Source: Acidobacteriota bacterium
GTDB taxonomy: Bacteria > Acidobacteriota > Terriglobia > Bryobacterales > Bryobacteraceae
NCBI GenBank assembly: GCA_947470805.1
Contig: CANIVU010000001.1
Span: 62,001 to 126,000, forward strand
Length of the DNA: 64,000 nt
Direction: 5' to 3'
Positions 7,646 through 16,468 of the stretch are shown one piece after another. The position numbers and the translations under genes were made by a program. The notes under the pieces were generated by a model. The model saw only the letters and a list, made by a program, of their open reading frames with translations, had not been told where the DNA came from and did no database searches. Position 1 is the stretch's first letter. The number at the start of each line of letters is the position of its first letter.

Positions 7646-9110
7646 TCTCCATTTCAGACACCGGCGATAAGCGCCGGTCCGCATGCTCCCGGAATACCCG
7701 GCCAAGTATGCGTAAACCTTCTTCGATGCGCGCCGGAGGCTCTCCGGCGAAACTTAATCGCAACGCGTTCGTTGCCGGCCGCTCCACCGCAAACGCGCGC
7801 CCCGGCAGATACGAAACCCCGGCCCGCTGCGCGTCTTCCAACGCCAGCGCCGTGTCAATCGAACCCGGCAACTCCACCCACAAACTCATCCCGCCCTCGG
7901 GCCGCGTCCACCGGCTGCCTCGCGGCAAATGCGCTGCGCACGCCTCCAGCACCGCGCTCAACCGCCGCGCCCCGTGGTCCAACATTTTCTGCCGGTGCCG
8001 CTCCAGCCGCCCGCTCCGCGCAAACTGCAGCAGCACGCTCTGCGACAACTGATCGGAATGCAGATCGCACCAATGCCGAATCTGTGTCAACCGCGCGATC
8101 ACCGCCCGCGGCCCCAATACCCAACCCACCCGCAACCCCGGAAACGCCAGCTTACTGAAACTTCCCAACTGCAAAACAGATTCCCGCCCGAACGTCCGCA
8201 CCGTCGCCAGCGGCGTGCCACTATATCGAAGATCGGCATAGATGCCGTTCTCCACAATCAGTGTCCCGGCGCGCTGCGCCATCGCCACCATTTGCCGCCG
8301 CGCCGCCTCCGGCAACGTCCCGCCCGTCGGGTTTTGGAAGGAGGGCGTCACCACCAGCAACTTCGGCCGCTGCCGGTCCAGGATGTTCTCCAGCGCCTCC
8401 ATGTCCATCCCGTCCTCGGCCGTCGGCACGCCCAGCAACCGCGCCCGGCCCTTCCCAAACACGTTCCGCACGCCCGGGTAAACCGGATCTTCCACCGCGA
8501 TCCGCGCTTCCCCGTCCAACGTGATCAACCGTTCAATCAGGTCCATCGCCTGCTGGCATCCGCTCGTCACCAACACATCGTCGTGCGGCCCCGCCGCGCC
8601 CTGCGCAATCGCCTCCGCCAGCAAATACTCCCGCAACGCCGGCATCCCCTGCGGCGAGCCCAATTGCAAAACAGCCGCCGCCCCGTCATCCGCCAACACC
8701 TCCTGGCAGCAAGCCCGAAACTCATCTAAAGGAAACAGGTCCGCGCTCGGCCGCGACGATTCAAACCGGATCGTCCCCGACGTCGACGCCCCCGTCACCT
8801 CCGCGGGACGCGCCATCGCGCCCCAGCCATTGGCCCGGTCCTCCGGCACGCCAGCCACGAAACTTCCCTTCCCCACATGCCCCGCCAACAACCCCTCGGC
8901 CTCCAACATCGCGTACGCCGACGCAATCGTCGCCCGGTTCAAATGCAGCCGCTCCGCCAGGTCCCGCGTCGCCGGCAACCGCTCCCCACGCCGCAATCGC
9001 CCCGCCACAATCTGCTCCCGCAACCACAACCCCAACTGCCGATACAAAGGCTCGGTGGAGTGCGAATCCAGGCGCGGCGGTGAATCAGGCAGCGGCACAG
9101 TCCAAAGCAT
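7632..9110 (-). CDS. MocR/PdxR-type GntR-family regulator with aminotransferase domain
   Basis: 492 residues. An N-terminal GntR winged helix (about 19-88; YRQLGLWLREQIVAGRL, LPATRDLAERLHLNRATIASAY) is fused to a fold-type I aminotransferase domain. The PLP-binding lysine is K320 in SFSKLAFPGLRVGW and the FQNPTG motif is at 259-264. Where aminotransferases carry the aspartate that pairs with the pyridine nitrogen, this protein reads VENGIYADLRY, with Asn288 in the Asp place. That hints at a PLP sensor without catalysis. MocR regulators next to pdxST (PdxR) control PLP synthesis. Here the gene precedes pdxS on the same strand rather than being divergent, and it is divergent from pirin by 40 bases. 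Confidence 0.88.
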   Translation of the reverse strand: MLWTVPLPDSPPRLDSHSTEPLYRQLGLWLREQIVAGRLRRGERLPATRDLAERLHLNRATIASAYAMLEAEGLLAGHVGKGSFVAGVPEDRANGWGAMARPAEVTGASTSGTIRFESSRPSADLFPLDEFRACCQEVLADDGAAAVLQLGSPQGMPALREYLLAEAIAQGAAGPHDDVLVTSGCQQAMDLIERLITLDGEARIAVEDPVYPGVRNVFGKGRARLLGVPTAEDGMDMEALENILDRQRPKLLVVTPSFQNPTGGTLPEAARRQMVAMAQRAGTLIVENGIYADLRYSGTPLATVRTFGRESVLQLGSFSKLAFPGLRVGWVLGPRAVIARLTQIRHWCDLHSDQLSQSVLLQFARSGRLERHRQKMLDHGARRLSAVLEACAAHLPRGSRWTRPEGGMSLWVELPGSIDTALALEDAQRAGVSYLPGRAFAVERPATNALRLSFAGEPPARIEEGLRILGRVFREHADRRLSPVSEMETAVV

Positions 9111-9150
9111 ACCATATTGGCCCGCATTGGCTGGCTGCTAAACTGCGCAC

Positions 9151-9930
9151 ATGCGTTCCGTCGTCCAATCCTTCCGCGCCCACTCCGCCCCCGTCGGCGA
9201 TTTCTCCGTCCTCCGCGCCCTCCCGCAAGCGAAACGCCGCCACGTCGGCCCCTTCGTCTTCCTCGACCACTTCGGCCCCACCACCGTCAAAGAGGGCCGC
9301 GGCATCCCCGCCCATCCTCACGCCGGCATCGAAGTCATCACCTATCTCTTCGAAGGCTCGCAAGTTCACCGCGACTCCCTCGGCAACGAAAACCGCGTCG
9401 GTGCCGGCGGCGCCCAATGGATCACCGCCGGCCGCGGCATCATCCACGCCGAAAAGCCCGATGTCGACACCGTCATCCACGGCGTCCAAATCTGGACCAG
9501 CCTACCCATCGCCCAAAAGCACATCGAACCCCGCTACCACGGCGTCCAGGCCGAAGCCGTCCCCGAATTCACAATCGGCAACGCCACCATCCGCCTCCTC
9601 TCCGGCCATCTCAATAACGCCATCGGCCCCATCACCCTCGCCCAGCCCGCCCTCCTCGCCCACGTCAAAACTACCACCGAAACGGCCATCAGCGTCCCCG
9701 CCGCGTTCGACATGGGCCTCTATCACCTCACCGGCCAAATCGACATCCTCTCCGAAGGCGAAGAGCTGCTGATCCCGCCCGGCGAATACATCCTCCTGGG
9801 CGGCGAACCGGCCGAAGAGCCGCTCCTTTTCGGAGGCCCGTTCGTTATGGATACCCCCGAAAACCTCCAACGTGCCCAGCGCGATTATCAAAACGGCATC
9901 ATGGGCACCCTCGACGGCGTTCCCTTTTAG
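9151..9930 (+). CDS. Pirin family protein
   Basis: 259 residues, a bicupin of the pirin family, full length. The N-terminal metal site is complete: H55 and H57 (AHPHAGIE), H99 and E101 (GIIHAEKP). The conserved FVFLDHFGP stretch is at 35-43. Bacterial pirins can act as quercetin dioxygenases or as redox-responsive regulators; the sequence does not say which. No signal peptide, so it is cytoplasmic. It is transcribed divergently from the MocR gene through a 40-base gap, and the sulfatase gene follows 18 bases later on the same strand. Confidence 0.92.
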   Translation: MRSVVQSFRAHSAPVGDFSVLRALPQAKRRHVGPFVFLDHFGPTTVKEGRGIPAHPHAGIEVITYLFEGSQVHRDSLGNENRVGAGGAQWITAGRGIIHAEKPDVDTVIHGVQIWTSLPIAQKHIEPRYHGVQAEAVPEFTIGNATIRLLSGHLNNAIGPITLAQPALLAHVKTTTETAISVPAAFDMGLYHLTGQIDILSEGEELLIPPGEYILLGGEPAEEPLLFGGPFVMDTPENLQRAQRDYQNGIMGTLDGVPF

Positions 9931-9948
9931 TAAAGTCGATAAGTCATC

Positions 9949-11415
9949 ATGAACCGCCGCGACTTCCTGAAAACCTTCGCCCTCTCCGCCGCCGCCCAAC
10001 CCGCCAAACGCCCTAACATCCTCTTCGTCATCGCCGACGACTGGGGCTTCGGCCACGCCGGTGCCTACGGCGCCAAATGGGTCAACACACCCAACTTCGA
10101 CCGCGTCGCCCGCGAAGGCGCCCTCTTCCACAACTGCTTCACCTCGAACCCGAAGTGCAGCCCCTGCCGCGCCACAATTCTCACTGGCCGCAACTCCTGG
10201 CAGCTCAAAGAAGCCATCAACCACATGAGCATCTTTCCCAACGATTTCGCCGTCTACCCCGACGTCCTAGCCAAAGCCGGCTACTTCGTCGGCCACACCG
10301 GCAAAGGCTGGGGCCCCGGCGACTTCCAGTCCACCGGCTTCAAACACAACCCCGCCGGCCCGGCCTTCATGAAGCACCGCAACAAGCCCCCGGCCAACGG
10401 CATCGCCGCAGTCGATTACGCGTCCAACTTCAACTATTTCCTTGAACAGCGCCCGCAAAATCAGCCCTTCTGCTTCTGGCTCGGCTTCCAGGAACCCCAT
10501 CGCGCCTACGAAGACGGCTCCGGTATCCGCGCCGGCAAAAACCCGGCTGACGTGAAGGTCCCCGCCTACTTCCCCGACACCGCCCTCGTCCGCAGCGACA
10601 TGCTCGACTATGCCCTCGAAGTCGAATGGATCGACCAGCACCTCGGCCGCGTCCTGAAGAAACTCGAAGAAACCGGCGAACTCGACAACACGCTCCTGGT
10701 CGTCACCAGCGATCACGGCATGCCCTTCCCTCGCGTCAAAGGCCAGATCTACAACGACGGTTTCCACATCCCGCTCGCCGTCCGCTGGGGCAAGAACATG
10801 ACGCCCGGCCGCAGTGTCGATGACTTCATTAACACCCGCGATTTCGCGCCCACGTTCCTCGAAGCCGCCGGTGTCCCCCGGCCCGCCACCGTCACCGGCA
10901 AAAGTTTCATCGACGTGCTGAAATCCCCCAAATCAGGCACCGTCGACCCCACCCGCGACACCATGCTCGTCGCCAAGGAGCGCCACGACCTCGGCCGCCC
11001 CAACGATGCCGGCTACCCCGTCCGCGCCATTCGTACCAAAGAGTGGCTCTACGTCCGCAACTACCAGCCCGACGCCTGGCCCGCCGGCAACCCCGAAACC
11101 GGCTATCGCAACGTAGACGATTCCCCCACCAAAACCCTGCTCATCTCCAACTTCGACCAGTACTACAAAATGTCCTTCGGCAAGCGCCCCGCCGAAGAGT
11201 TGTATCACGTCTCCGAAGATCCGGAGTGCATGAAGAACCTCGCCACGGACCGCACCCACGCCCTCCTCATGCGCACCCTCCGCAACAAAATGGAGAGCAC
11301 GCTGAAGGAAGAAGGCGACCCGCGCATGAACGGCAACGAGGCGTTCTTCGACACCATCCAGTACACCGGCCCCCGCAAGCACAGCTACGACGAATGGCTC
11401 AAAAACCAGAAGTAA
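9949..11415 (+). CDS. Secreted sulfatase (alkaline phosphatase superfamily)
   Basis: 488 residues with a twin-arginine start (NRRDFLKTF) and a short signal region, so export through Tat is likely. Sulfatase hallmarks are D30/D31 in VIADDWGFG, the formylglycine motif C70-S-P-C-R74, the GHTGKGWGPG region and late metal residues in VTSDHGMPF. The layout resembles N-sulfoglucosamine sulfohydrolase-like bacterial sulfatases that desulfate polysaccharides. The motif has Cys instead of the usual Ser/Ala at its fourth position, giving two cysteines in the maturation site. The next gene overlaps its 3' end by 22 bases. No separate maturation enzyme gene is in the window. Confidence 0.9.
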   Translation: MNRRDFLKTFALSAAAQPAKRPNILFVIADDWGFGHAGAYGAKWVNTPNFDRVAREGALFHNCFTSNPKCSPCRATILTGRNSWQLKEAINHMSIFPNDFAVYPDVLAKAGYFVGHTGKGWGPGDFQSTGFKHNPAGPAFMKHRNKPPANGIAAVDYASNFNYFLEQRPQNQPFCFWLGFQEPHRAYEDGSGIRAGKNPADVKVPAYFPDTALVRSDMLDYALEVEWIDQHLGRVLKKLEETGELDNTLLVVTSDHGMPFPRVKGQIYNDGFHIPLAVRWGKNMTPGRSVDDFINTRDFAPTFLEAAGVPRPATVTGKSFIDVLKSPKSGTVDPTRDTMLVAKERHDLGRPNDAGYPVRAIRTKEWLYVRNYQPDAWPAGNPETGYRNVDDSPTKTLLISNFDQYYKMSFGKRPAEELYHVSEDPECMKNLATDRTHALLMRTLRNKMESTLKEEGDPRMNGNEAFFDTIQYTGPRKHSYDEWLKNQK

Positions 11416-12221
11416 TCGGCCTCTTCGGCGTCGGACTGCTCGGCTCGGCCATCGCCGATCGCCTCACCGCCAGCGGCGTCAAATGGATCGGCTATGATCC
11501 CGCACGCCCCGATCTCGCCCCTAATCCCGAAGCCGTCATCGCGCAGGCAGAGATAATCATCCTCTGCCTGCCCAACTCCGCCATCACCGCTCAACTGCTT
11601 CCCCAACTAACCAACAAAACCATCATCGACTCGACCACCGGTGACCCCGCCCAAATGGCCAGCTTCGCGGCGTCAAATCCCAACTACCTCGACGTCACAA
11701 TCGGCGGCTCCAGCGCCCATCTCCGCTCCGGCCAGGCCATCCTCATGGCCGGCGCCACGCCCGAAGCCTTCGCCGCCAATCGCCCTCTTCTGACCGCCAT
11801 CAGCAACCAGGTCTTCCACTGCGGCCCCCCCGGCGCCGGCGCCCAAATGAAGCTGGTGTTCAACCTAGTGCTAGGCCTCAACCGCGCCGCCCTCGCCGAA
11901 GGTCTCGCCTTCGCCGAACACTGTGGCATCGACGCCGCAACAGCCCTCGAAATCCTCGAAGCCGGCCCGGCCGCCTCCTCCATCATGACCCGCAAAGGGC
12001 CGAAGATGATCGCCCGCGAATACACGCCCGAAGCCCGCCTCGCCCAACACCACAAAGATGTTCGCCTCATCCAGGCGGAAGCCGAAAAGCACGGCTTACA
12101 ACTCCCCCTAACCACCGCTCACGCCGCCATCCTAACCAGAGCCGAACAACTCGGCCACGCCGAAAACGACAACAGCGCGTTGATCGAAGCCTATCGAAAT
12201 GATAGTGTCAGTAACGAATGA
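11394..12221 (+). CDS. NAD(P)-dependent oxidoreductase, beta-hydroxyacid dehydrogenase family
   Basis: 275 residues from ATG 11394, which overlaps the sulfatase gene by 22 bases; a longer open frame upstream is a shadow of that gene. The Rossmann motif is GLFGVGLLGSAIA near the N-terminus, the substrate loop is DVTIGGSSAHLRSGQ, and the catalytic lysine lies in GAGAQMKLVFN. This is the 3-hydroxyisobutyrate/6-phosphogluconate-like family, which oxidises small 3-hydroxy acids. It is slightly shorter than usual (about 290). Cytoplasmic. It overlaps the next gene by 4 bases (ATGA), so sulfatase, oxidoreductase and SnoaL-like protein are probably translated together. Substrate unknown. Confidence 0.85.
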   Translation: MAQKPEVIGLFGVGLLGSAIADRLTASGVKWIGYDPARPDLAPNPEAVIAQAEIIILCLPNSAITAQLLPQLTNKTIIDSTTGDPAQMASFAASNPNYLDVTIGGSSAHLRSGQAILMAGATPEAFAANRPLLTAISNQVFHCGPPGAGAQMKLVFNLVLGLNRAALAEGLAFAEHCGIDAATALEILEAGPAASSIMTRKGPKMIAREYTPEARLAQHHKDVRLIQAEAEKHGLQLPLTTAHAAILTRAEQLGHAENDNSALIEAYRNDSVSNE

Positions 12222-12622
12222 AACTAGCCTTATTCCTCCTCGCCGCCGCGCTCGCGCTCCCGGCCGCCTCCGTTGAAGAAACGATCAAAGGCAACCTCGA
12301 CAAGTTCGACGCCGCCGCCAAGTCCGGTGACGCCGCCACCTTGAACGGCCTCTTCGCCGAAGACCTCATCTTCGGCCACTCCAGCGCCGTCTTCGAAACC
12401 AAGCAGCAAGCCGTCGCCGCGCTCGTCCAGAAGAAGCCCACCTACACCCATCGCGACGTCAAGGTCCGCACCTATGGAGCCAACACCGCCCTCGTCAACA
12501 TGAAGATGCACATCGAACCCAACGGCTTCGATATCGACGTCCTCCAGGTCTGGATCAAGCAAGGCAAAGACTGGAAGATGGTCTCCCGCCAATCCACCCG
12601 TCTCCCCGCCCCCGCAAAATAA
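12218..12622 (+). CDS. Secreted SnoaL/DUF4440-like (NTF2-fold) protein
   Basis: 134 residues. A signal peptide (about 1-18, ending PAAS) is followed by an NTF2-like domain: LDKFDAAAKSGDAATLNGLFAEDLIFGHSS resembles the first helices and strands of DUF4440/SnoaL-like proteins, and IWKQGKDWKMVSRQS-like text (here VWIKQGKDWKMVSRQS) closes the fold. These small cone-shaped proteins bind hydrophobic ligands or act as isomerase-like enzymes; function here is unknown. It overlaps the preceding oxidoreductase by ATGA and is followed 6 bases later by another secreted protein. Confidence 0.8.
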   Translation: MKLALFLLAAALALPAASVEETIKGNLDKFDAAAKSGDAATLNGLFAEDLIFGHSSAVFETKQQAVAALVQKKPTYTHRDVKVRTYGANTALVNMKMHIEPNGFDIDVLQVWIKQGKDWKMVSRQSTRLPAPAK

Positions 12623-12628
12623 ACCGCC

Positions 12629-13675
12629 ATGCGACTCTTTTTACTAGCCGCTCTCGCACCGCTCGCCTTTGCGCAGCGGCCGGTCACCGAAATCAAAAAC
12701 ACCGCCGCCGAAGTCGTCTTTGACTTGGGCGGCGGCTCCCTCGTCACGTTCAAACTCAAAGGCGGCGTCAATCCGCTCGCCTGGCTCGGCCCGGCCGATA
12801 AAAACGAGACCCTCCGCCCCATGGCCCACTTCCTGTGCCTGGATCGCTGGGGCCAGCCCTCCCCCGGAGAACTCGCCGCCGGCGTCCCCTATCACGGCGA
12901 AGCCACGCGCGTAGCCTGGAAAGTGAACAGCGCCACCGCTACAGAAACCACCATGTCCGCCTCCCTCCCCATGGCCGGATTGGATGTCCAACGCCATGCC
13001 AGCCTGCTGGGTTCGTCCGCAGTCCTGAAGGTGGAAGAAACCGTCACCAACCGCAACAAAATGGGCAAAATCTACAACATGGTGCAGCATCCCACCATTG
13101 GCCCGCCCTTCCTCGATGAGCACACCGTGGTCGATTCCAACGCCCGCCGCGGCTTCATGCAATCCTCCCCCATGCCCACGCCCGAAGAGCCCAGCGTCTT
13201 CTGGCCCCAAGCCCTGCAGGAAGGCCGTGCCGTCAACATGCGCATGCTGACCAACGATCCCATGCCCAACGTCGTCAGCTACGTCGTCGACGAACCCCTC
13301 GGCTGGGCGACGGCATCCAGCCCCACCCACAACCTCGTCCTCGGCTACATCTGGCAGACGAAGGAGTATCCGTGGTTCAACGCCTGGCGCCACGTCGATG
13401 ACAACAAGAAGCCCCTCGCCCGCGGCCTGGAATTCGGCACCACCGGCCTCCACCAGCCCTTCGGCGTGTTGATCGAAAAAGGCACCATCTTCGGCCGCAA
13501 ACTGGTTACGTACCTCGACGCCGGCCAATCCACCACCCGCTCCTACATCGCCTTCCTCGCAAAAACCCCCGCCAACTGGCAGGGCGTGCAGAACATCACG
13601 TTCAAGGACGGCGTCATCACCCTCACCGAGCGAGGCACCCGAACCGTCGAGATCCCCGCCGCCAATCTGTTCTAG
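12629..13675 (+). CDS. Secreted galactose-mutarotase-like protein, function unknown
   Basis: 348 residues with a clear signal peptide (MRLFLLAALAPLAFAQ). The body is beta-rich, with VFDLGGGSLVTFKLKGGVNPLAW near the start and a central MVQHPTIGPPFLDEHTVVD that recalls the His-containing strand of aldose 1-epimerase-like folds. It lacks clear family-defining active-site residues, so enzymatic activity is not certain. It probably acts on carbohydrate in the periplasm, in line with the sulfatase upstream in the same gene string. It starts 6 bases after the SnoaL-like gene and ends 9 bases before a Uma2 gene. Confidence 0.6.
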   Translation: MRLFLLAALAPLAFAQRPVTEIKNTAAEVVFDLGGGSLVTFKLKGGVNPLAWLGPADKNETLRPMAHFLCLDRWGQPSPGELAAGVPYHGEATRVAWKVNSATATETTMSASLPMAGLDVQRHASLLGSSAVLKVEETVTNRNKMGKIYNMVQHPTIGPPFLDEHTVVDSNARRGFMQSSPMPTPEEPSVFWPQALQEGRAVNMRMLTNDPMPNVVSYVVDEPLGWATASSPTHNLVLGYIWQTKEYPWFNAWRHVDDNKKPLARGLEFGTTGLHQPFGVLIEKGTIFGRKLVTYLDAGQSTTRSYIAFLAKTPANWQGVQNITFKDGVITLTERGTRTVEIPAANLF

Positions 13676-13684
13676 CATGGAGAC

Positions 13685-14257
13685 ATGTCTGCGCGCCATG
13701 TCCCCGACATAACGCCCGAAGCCTACCTCGCCGCCGAGCGCGCCTCCGAGGTCCGCAGCGAATATGTGAATGGCGAGATTTTCGCCATGTCGGGCGGGAG
13801 CCGCAACCATTCTTTTCTAATCTCCCGCTTCGCGCACGAACTCGAAACCGCCCTCGACGACCGCCCCTGCCAGGTCGCCGTCTCCAACCTCCGCCTCCAA
13901 GTCGCCCCTGAAGGCGCCTACCTCTATCCTGACGTCATGGTCATCTGCGAAGACGACGCCACCGAGATCCGCGACATGGTCACCAATCCCGTGCTCGTCG
14001 TCGAGGTCCTCTCCCCTTCCACAGAGCGCTGGGACCGCGTCGGCAAGTTCACCCAATACCGCCGCGTCAATGGCCTACGCGAATACGTCCTCGTCTCCCA
14101 GGACGAAATGCTCGTCGAATGGTACACCCGCCGCGACAATGACGACTGGGTCTACCGCCAGGCCAGCGGCCACGACGCCATCTGCCACCTGGAACAACTC
14201 GCCGTCGACATTCCACTCGCAAGCCTGTACAGCAAAATCACCTTCCCCGAACTATAG
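13685..14257 (+). CDS. Uma2 family restriction endonuclease-like protein (DUF820)
   Basis: 190 residues. The family pattern is complete: YVNGEIFAMSGGSRNHSFL at the N-terminus, then the PD-(D/E)XK-like core YLYPDVMVICED, VLVVEVLSPST and the lysine in RVGKFTQYRR. Uma2 proteins occur in many copies in cyanobacteria and acidobacteria, and their role is unsettled; some are linked to mobile elements. No methylase or other restriction gene is nearby. It closes the string that starts with the sulfatase and overlaps the convergent adenylate kinase gene by 6 bases. Confidence 0.92.
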   Translation: MSARHVPDITPEAYLAAERASEVRSEYVNGEIFAMSGGSRNHSFLISRFAHELETALDDRPCQVAVSNLRLQVAPEGAYLYPDVMVICEDDATEIRDMVTNPVLVVEVLSPSTERWDRVGKFTQYRRVNGLREYVLVSQDEMLVEWYTRRDNDDWVYRQASGHDAICHLEQLAVDIPLASLYSKITFPEL

Positions 14258-14854
14258 CGCCACCGGCTCCTGCACCTGCACATCCGGCACGCCCAACTTC
14301 CGCTTCACATCGGTGTAAATCTCCGAGATGCTCCGAGTAGCATCCACCGTGATCAACATCCCCAACTTGTCGTAAAGCTCCAGCAGCGGCTTCGTCTTCT
14401 CGTGGTACTCCCGCAGCCGGATCATCAGCGCATCCGGATTGTCATCCGCCCGCTTGGTAAAGCCGCTTCCCTGCCCCATCCGCGCCCGGTACATCACCCG
14501 CTGGAACACCACCTCATCGGACAGTTCCAAGTAGATAACTTTGTCCAGATTCCAGTTCTCAAACAGGTACTCGGCCTGCGCCCGCGTCCGCGGAAATCCG
14601 TCCAAAACGAACCCGTAGTTCCAGTCGTGCTGGTCCAACCGCTCGCGCACCACACGCTCCACAATCTCGTCTGGCACCAGCATCCCGGCATCGGTAATCC
14701 GCTTGATCCTCGCCGCCAGCTTCGTGTGGTGCTTCACATTCCAGCGAAACATCTCGCCAATCGAGATGTGTACGAGGTCGTAGTCCCGGCAGAGCAGTTC
14801 GCTCTGCGTTCCCTTGCCGGACCCTTGCGGCCCGCAGATAACGTATTTGTGCAT
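14252..14854 (-). CDS. adk: Adenylate kinase
   Basis: 200 residues from the ATG at 14854; an in-frame ATG at 14932 would add a tail with no homology and overlap the neighbour. The P-loop GPQGSGKG is at 8-15, followed by VHISIGEMFRW (NMP-binding), FVLDGFPRTRAQAEYL and the Arg-containing RLREYHEKTKPLLELY. The lid is short, without zinc cysteines. It interconverts ATP, AMP and ADP in the cytoplasm. A second adk in the usual secY/map position may exist elsewhere, and this lone copy could be an accessory nucleotide kinase. It lies 37 bases after an aldehyde dehydrogenase gene on the same strand. Confidence 0.88.
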   Translation of the reverse strand: MHKYVICGPQGSGKGTQSELLCRDYDLVHISIGEMFRWNVKHHTKLAARIKRITDAGMLVPDEIVERVVRERLDQHDWNYGFVLDGFPRTRAQAEYLFENWNLDKVIYLELSDEVVFQRVMYRARMGQGSGFTKRADDNPDALMIRLREYHEKTKPLLELYDKLGMLITVDATRSISEIYTDVKRKLGVPDVQVQEPVAL

Positions 14855-14891
14855 GGCTGTTAACAAGTGGCAACACGGCCACGAAGTTCGA

Positions 14892-16463
14892 TCATAGGTC
14901 AAATGCAATGCCTTGTGCCAGCGGAAGTTCACGCGACCAGTTAATCGTCACCGTCTGCCGACGCATATACGCCTTCCAGGAGTCCGATCCGGACTCCCTC
15001 CCGCCGCCCGTCTCCTTCTCCCCGCCAAACGCCCCGCCGATCTCCGCCCCGCTCGTCCCAATATTCACATTCGCAATGCCGCAATCGCTGCCGGAATAAC
15101 TCAAAAACCGCTCCGAAACGCGCAAATCCGACGTAAAAATCGCGCTCGAAAGCCCCTGCGGAACGTCATTATGCTGCCGAATCGCGTCGTCCAGATCCTC
15201 AAATTCCATCAAATACAGCACCGGCGCAAACAGCTCCTCCCGCACCACCGGCATCGAATGATGTGCTCGCACCAGCGCCGGCCGCACATAACAACCGCCC
15301 AATAGCGGCGCCCCCGCGTAGTCCCGCTCCACCCGCTCCCCGCCAAACAGCACTTCCCCGCCCTGCGTCCGCGCCTCCGCCAACCCGGCCTCCATCTTCC
15401 GAACGGCATGCGTGTCAATCAACGGCCCGCACAGCGTCTTCGGATCCAGCGGATGCCCCACCCGGATCTGCGCCCAGGCCTTCAACAAATACTCCGTAAA
15501 CTCCGCGGCAATCGCCCGATGCAGGAACACCCGCCGCAGCGTCGTACAACGCTGACCCGCCGTGCCTACGGCGCCAAACAGAATCGCCCGCACCGCCAGT
15601 CGCGGATCGGCGTCCTCCATCACCACAATCCCGTTATTCCCGCCCAATTCGAGCAGCGTCTTCCCCAACCGCGCCCCCACAATCTCCGCCGCTCGCCGGC
15701 CCATCCCGCACGAACCGGTTGCCGAAATCAGCGGCAACCGCCGGTCCTGCAACATCCGTTCCCCAACCACCCGCCCGCGCCCATTCACCAACGTGAACAC
15801 CCCGCGGAAACCGTGCCGCTCCAGCACCCGGTCCACGATCAACTGCACCGCCACCGAAGTCAGCGGCGTCTTCTCCGAAGGCTTCCACACCACGCAATCC
15901 CCGCAAACAGCAGCAATCAACGCATTCCAACTCCACACCGCCACCGGGAAATTAAACGCCGTAATGCACCCCACCAGCCCCAGCGGATGCCACTGCTCAT
16001 ACATCCGGTGCCCCGGCCGCTCGCTGTGCATCGTCAGCCCATACAACTGCCGCGACAGGCCAACCGCGAAGTCGGCGATGTCGATCATCTCCTGCACCTC
16101 GCCGCGCCCCTCAGCCAGAATCTTCCCGGCCTCGAGCGACACCAACATGCCCAAATCATCCTTCGCCGTGCGCAGCTCATTCCCAATTTCGCGGATCAAC
16201 TCCCCCCGCTTCGGCGCCGGCAAATCCCGCCACTTCGGCCACACTCGCTGCGCAAAATACACCGCATCGTCGTAATCCTCTTCCACCCCCAACCGCACCG
16301 CCGCCAGCATCTGCCCATCAGCCGGGCTGATGATCTCCACCTCGTCCCCACCCGCGTCTGCCCACTCCTCGTGGCACACGCCGGACTGCTCCGGCGCAAT
16401 GCCCAACCGCGCCAGCAAACGCCGCACCTGCGTCTGATCCATCGATGAATCCAACAGTCCCAT
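14892..16463 (-). CDS. Aldehyde dehydrogenase, ALDH7-type (aminoadipate semialdehyde dehydrogenase-like)
   Basis: 523 residues. Catalytic residues are E272 in LELGGNN and C306 in GQRCTTLRR; the ITAFNFPVAVWSWN and VVWKPSEKTPLTS stretches bind NAD. GGNNGIVV, SGSDCGIANVNIGTSGAEIGGAFGG-like text and a late KAYMRRQT are typical of the ALDH7 (antiquitin/piperideine-6-carboxylate dehydrogenase) group, which oxidises alpha-aminoadipate semialdehyde in lysine breakdown. No other lysine-pathway gene lies nearby, so the substrate is inferred by family only. Cytoplasmic, NAD-dependent. It starts 5 bases after a DUF1801 gene. Confidence 0.9.
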   Translation of the reverse strand: MGLLDSSMDQTQVRRLLARLGIAPEQSGVCHEEWADAGGDEVEIISPADGQMLAAVRLGVEEDYDDAVYFAQRVWPKWRDLPAPKRGELIREIGNELRTAKDDLGMLVSLEAGKILAEGRGEVQEMIDIADFAVGLSRQLYGLTMHSERPGHRMYEQWHPLGLVGCITAFNFPVAVWSWNALIAAVCGDCVVWKPSEKTPLTSVAVQLIVDRVLERHGFRGVFTLVNGRGRVVGERMLQDRRLPLISATGSCGMGRRAAEIVGARLGKTLLELGGNNGIVVMEDADPRLAVRAILFGAVGTAGQRCTTLRRVFLHRAIAAEFTEYLLKAWAQIRVGHPLDPKTLCGPLIDTHAVRKMEAGLAEARTQGGEVLFGGERVERDYAGAPLLGGCYVRPALVRAHHSMPVVREELFAPVLYLMEFEDLDDAIRQHNDVPQGLSSAIFTSDLRVSERFLSYSGSDCGIANVNIGTSGAEIGGAFGGEKETGGGRESGSDSWKAYMRRQTVTINWSRELPLAQGIAFDL

Positions 16464-16468
16464 AATCC

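Noticed and set aside
12644-13810. A 388-codon minus-strand open frame
   Set aside because: Antisense to the galactose-mutarotase-like gene with Gly/Asp-rich low complexity.
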